Assembly: GCA_022788065.1 (NCBI GenBank) | Contig: JALEWG010000009.1 | Location: 1 to 38,527 of the forward strand | Length of the DNA stretch: 38,527 nt | From: Lachnospiraceae bacterium | Lineage (GTDB): Bacteria; Bacillota; Clostridia; Lachnospirales; Lachnospiraceae | Reading direction: 5' to 3' | Shown here: in pieces, positions 35,667 to 38,527 of the stretch | Position numbering within the stretch: position 1 is the first letter of the stretch | Layout: the number at the start of each line of letters is the position of its first letter | Position numbers and translations under genes: made by a program | The notes under the pieces: model-generated | What the model was told of the DNA's origin: nothing | The model's database searches: none | Seen by the model: the letters and a program-made list of their open reading frames with translations, nothing else

Positions 35667-36578
35667 ATGTTAGATATTTGTTTGCTGGGGACAGGAGGGA
35701 TGCAGCCGCTGCCGTATCGGTGGCTGACCTCCATGATGGCCCGGTGCGACGGGAGCAATCTCCTGATCGACTGCGGCGAGGGAACCCAGGTTGCTTTAAA
35801 GGAAAAAGGATGGAGCTCCAAACCGGTGGATGTGATCTGCTTTACCCATTACCATGCGGATCATATCAGCGGTCTTCCGGGCTTTCTTCTCACAATGGGG
35901 AATGCGGAGAGAACGGAACCGGTGCTCCTTGTGGGTCCGAAGGGACTGGAAAAAGTAGTGGGGGCTCTGCGTATGATCGCGCCGGAGCTTCCGTTTGAGC
36001 TTCGTTTCCGCGAATTGTCCGAACCGAGAGAACAGTTCAAGGCGGGCCCCTACGTGATCGATGCGTTCCGGGTGAATCACAATGTGACCTGTTACGGGTA
36101 CAGAATCTCGATTCCCAGAAACGGCAAGTTCGATGTGGAGCGCGCGCGGGCGCAGGAGATCCCGCAAAAATTCTGGAGCCGCCTGCAAAAAGGCGAGGTG
36201 ATCGAGCACGAGGGCAGGATCCTGACTCCCGACATGGTCCTTGGGGAAAAGCGACGCGGACTTTCTGTTACTTACACGACGGACACGAGACCGGTTCCGG
36301 TGATCGCCGAGTACGCAAAGGACAATGATCTTTTTATCTGCGAAGGCATGTACGGAGAAAAGGAAAAGGCGGCAAAGGCGAGAGAGTATAAGCACATGAC
36401 ATTCCAGGAGGCTGCAAAACTCGGAAAAGAAGCGAACCCGAGAGAGATGTGGCTGACTCATTACAGTCCGTCGTTAATGCGGCCGGAAGAATATCTGAAT
36501 GAAATCCGTGAAATTTTTCCGGGAATAAAGACGGCCAGGGACGGCTGGTTTCTGGAACTGGGATTTGATGAGGAATGA
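35667..36578 (+). CDS. Metallo-beta-lactamase fold protein, RNase Z-like
   Basis: LDICLLGTGGMQPLPYRWLTSM, LLIDCGEGTQVALKEKGW, FTHYHADHISGLPGFLLTMGN, YTTDTRPV, MWLTHYSPSL. Confidence 0.85.
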   Translation: MLDICLLGTGGMQPLPYRWLTSMMARCDGSNLLIDCGEGTQVALKEKGWSSKPVDVICFTHYHADHISGLPGFLLTMGNAERTEPVLLVGPKGLEKVVGALRMIAPELPFELRFRELSEPREQFKAGPYVIDAFRVNHNVTCYGYRISIPRNGKFDVERARAQEIPQKFWSRLQKGEVIEHEGRILTPDMVLGEKRRGLSVTYTTDTRPVPVIAEYAKDNDLFICEGMYGEKEKAAKAREYKHMTFQEAAKLGKEANPREMWLTHYSPSLMRPEEYLNEIREIFPGIKTARDGWFLELGFDEE

Positions 36579-36592
36579 TGAGGGTATAAACC

Positions 36593-37630
36593 ATGAAGAT
36601 ACACAAAACAGACGAAGATGTATATATTCTTGCAATTGAAAGCTCCTGCGACGAAACTGCGGCGGCAGTGGTGAAAAACGGCAGGGAAGTTCTTTCCAAT
36701 GTGATTTCATCCCAGATCGCGCTCCACACACTTTACGGCGGCGTGGTTCCGGAAATCGCGTCACGAAAGCATATTGAGAAAATTAATCAGGTGGTACAGG
36801 CGGCGCTCGACGACGCCGGCATGAAGCTTTCGGAGATCACCGCGGTAGCCGTGACGTACGGTCCGGGGCTGGTGGGCGCTCTTTTAGTCGGGGTTGCCGA
36901 GGCCAAGGCAATCGCCTATGCAGCCGGGAAACCGCTGGTCGGGGTCCATCACATTGAGGGTCATGTTTCCGCCAACTTTATTGAGCATCCGGATCTGGAA
37001 CCGCCGTTCGTATGTCTGATCGTGTCCGGCGGACATACCCATCTGGTGATCGTGAAAGATTACGGAACATTTGAGATCATCGGGCGTACGATGGATGACG
37101 CGGCCGGTGAGGCGTTTGACAAGGTGGCCCGTGCAGTCGGCCTCGGGTATCCGGGCGGTCCGAAGATCGATAAAGCGGCAAAAGAGGGAAATCCTCACGC
37201 CATGGAATTCCCCCGGGCAAAGGTCGGGGGATCTGCGTACGATTTCAGCTTCAGTGGGATGAAGTCCGCCGTTCTCAATTATATTAATCAGGCGGAGATG
37301 AAGGGCGAGGCAATCTGCGTCCCGGATCTGGCGGCTTCCTTTCAGAATGCGGTGGTGGAGGTGCTGGTTTCCCGGGCAGTGGCGGCAGCGAAAGAATACG
37401 GATACGAGAAACTGGCGATCGCGGGCGGAGTGGCGTCCAATTCAGCTCTCCGCGCCGGGATGAAGGAGGCATGTGAGAAGGCGGGACTTAAATTTTACTA
37501 TCCGTCGCCGATCTTCTGTACGGACAACGCGGCTATGATCGGAGCGGCGGCTTACTATGAATATATTAACGGAGCACGCGCTGGTTGGGATCTTAATGCG
37601 GTTCCGAATCTGAAACTGGGAGAGCGGTAG
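36593..37630 (+). CDS. tsaD: tRNA N6-threonylcarbamoyladenosine transferase TsaD
   Basis: [99 protein letters not shown]. Confidence 0.98.
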   Translation: MKIHKTDEDVYILAIESSCDETAAAVVKNGREVLSNVISSQIALHTLYGGVVPEIASRKHIEKINQVVQAALDDAGMKLSEITAVAVTYGPGLVGALLVGVAEAKAIAYAAGKPLVGVHHIEGHVSANFIEHPDLEPPFVCLIVSGGHTHLVIVKDYGTFEIIGRTMDDAAGEAFDKVARAVGLGYPGGPKIDKAAKEGNPHAMEFPRAKVGGSAYDFSFSGMKSAVLNYINQAEMKGEAICVPDLAASFQNAVVEVLVSRAVAAAKEYGYEKLAIAGGVASNSALRAGMKEACEKAGLKFYYPSPIFCTDNAAMIGAAAYYEYINGARAGWDLNAVPNLKLGER

Positions 37631-37631
37631 G

Positions 37632-38357
37632 ATGTCAGAAAAGAAATGGAGGACTGCGGCGATCGTTCTGGCAGCGGGTCAGGGCAGACGCATGCATTCG
37701 GAAGTGGCAAAACAGTTTCTTATTCTGGGAGGAGAACCGGTTGTCTGCCATTCTCTCAGAGCTTTTGAACAAAGTCCTGCAGAAGCAGTTGTGCTGGTGA
37801 CGGGGGAAGAGGAAATCGATTACTGCCGGAAGCAGATCGTCGAGGCATACGGATTCAAAAAAGTCATTGCGGTCGTGGCGGGCGGTAAAGAGCGGTATCA
37901 TTCTGTGTATGCGGGACTCTGCGCCCTGGAAGAAAATCTGGATCCGGATGGAATCGTAATGATCCACGACGGCGCGAGACCTCTGATTACCGAAGAGATC
38001 ATTGAAAGGACCATAGTAGACGCAGAGCTTTACGGAGCTTCTGTGGCTGCAATGCCGGTTAAGGACACGATCAAAGTGGCGGATGCGTCCGGCTTTGCCG
38101 CGCTTACGCCGGACAGAAGCACGCTCTGGCAGATGCAGACTCCGCAGACATTTTCCTATGGTCTGGTACTCAAGGCTTACAGAAAACTGATGTCGGATGA
38201 GAAATACCAGAAAGGGATCACGGATGACGCCATGGTTGTGGAGAACCTGTGCGGCACAAAGGTAAAGCTGACAGAGGGCAGCTATGAAAACATCAAGGTG
38301 ACGACACCGGAAGACATGGTGATCGCGGAGGCTTTGCTGCGCAAAAGGAACGGATAA
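37632..38357 (+). CDS. ispD: 2-C-methyl-D-erythritol 4-phosphate cytidylyltransferase
   Basis: AAIVLAAGQGRRMHSEVAKQFLILGGEPVVCHSL, VMIHDGARPLITEEII, LWQMQTPQTFSYGLV, EGSYENIKVTTPEDMVIAEALL. Confidence 0.96.
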   Translation: MSEKKWRTAAIVLAAGQGRRMHSEVAKQFLILGGEPVVCHSLRAFEQSPAEAVVLVTGEEEIDYCRKQIVEAYGFKKVIAVVAGGKERYHSVYAGLCALEENLDPDGIVMIHDGARPLITEEIIERTIVDAELYGASVAAMPVKDTIKVADASGFAALTPDRSTLWQMQTPQTFSYGLVLKAYRKLMSDEKYQKGITDDAMVVENLCGTKVKLTEGSYENIKVTTPEDMVIAEALLRKRNG

Positions 38358-38443
38358 ATGGCGGACCGGATGCCGATAGGAGGACTCTCATTCCTGCAGT
38401 TTTTTGGATATTTCAAAAAAATGAAAAAAGTTCGAAAAAACGC

Positions 38444-38472
38444 TTGACAAAAATCGAAACATCGGATAGAAT
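38444..38472 (+). promoter_or_regulatory. Strong sigma-A promoter with A-rich upstream element
   Basis: TTGACA (38444-38449), 17-nt spacer, TAGAAT (38467-38472), preceded by repeated A-tracts (38415-38440). Confidence 0.8.
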
Positions 38473-38499
38473 GTAAAAGCACGTTTGAGAGAGCGCTTT

Positions 38500-38527
38500 G
38501 GAGAGATATCGAAGTGGTCATAACGAG
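38500..38527 (+). tRNA. 5' end of a class II tRNA, probably tRNA-Ser, truncated by the window end
   Basis: GGAGAGA-TA-TCG-AAGTGGTCATAA-CGA-G fits a 7-nt acceptor 5' strand, positions 8-9 and a 3-bp D stem as in Ser/Leu tRNAs; sits 27 nt after a TAGAAT -10. Anticodon not visible. Confidence 0.6.

Noticed and set aside
35258-35821. 187-aa - strand ORF over the zinc-ribbon gene
   Set aside because: Overlaps two better-supported + strand genes and lacks any recognisable motif.
1-38527. Mobile elements, phage genes, CRISPR arrays or defence systems
   Set aside because: No transposase, integrase, recombinase, Cas, restriction or toxin-antitoxin signatures were recognised in the ORF translations, and no regularly spaced repeat-spacer structure was seen.

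Overview
This 38.5 kb window looks like ordinary chromosome from a Firmicute, probably Lachnospiraceae/Clostridia (inferred from gene content and codon style, not from any search). It encodes about 37 proteins, mostly on the + strand. In order: an M20 amidohydrolase (-); an OmpR-type two-component system with a small secreted helical protein; S1-domain protein, RelA/SpoT-domain synthetase, Dtd and M18 aminopeptidase; a lipidated trigger-factor-like PPIase; xpt; a HAD phosphatase; a cupin (-); a tiny coiled-coil ORF missing from the supplied track; a cell-wall-binding-repeat protein (-); a polysaccharide cluster (TPP enzyme, epimerase, three GT2 genes, polyprenyl-phosphate sugar transferase, LCP protein); pstSCAB-phoU; a nitrilase-family hydrolase (-); ACT protein; DUF2752; DUF4190 (-); tex; a YcxB-like protein; tsaE-tsaB-rimI; a zinc-ribbon-like protein; an RNase Z-like MBL protein; tsaD; ispD; and the 5' end of a probable tRNA-Ser cut by the window edge. 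I did not find CRISPR arrays, transposons, phage genes or a clearly new system. The more interesting leads are: a TPP enzyme with a CxxCxxC insertion heading a polysaccharide cluster that has no flippase or polymerase; tandem Spo0A-like boxes in a divergent promoter region; an 11-bp-periodic Pho-box-like array before pstS; 11-bp direct repeats before the two-component operon; palindromes flanking the promoter of the repeat-only surface protein; and a secreted trigger-factor-like lipoprotein. All functional calls come from reading translations by eye.
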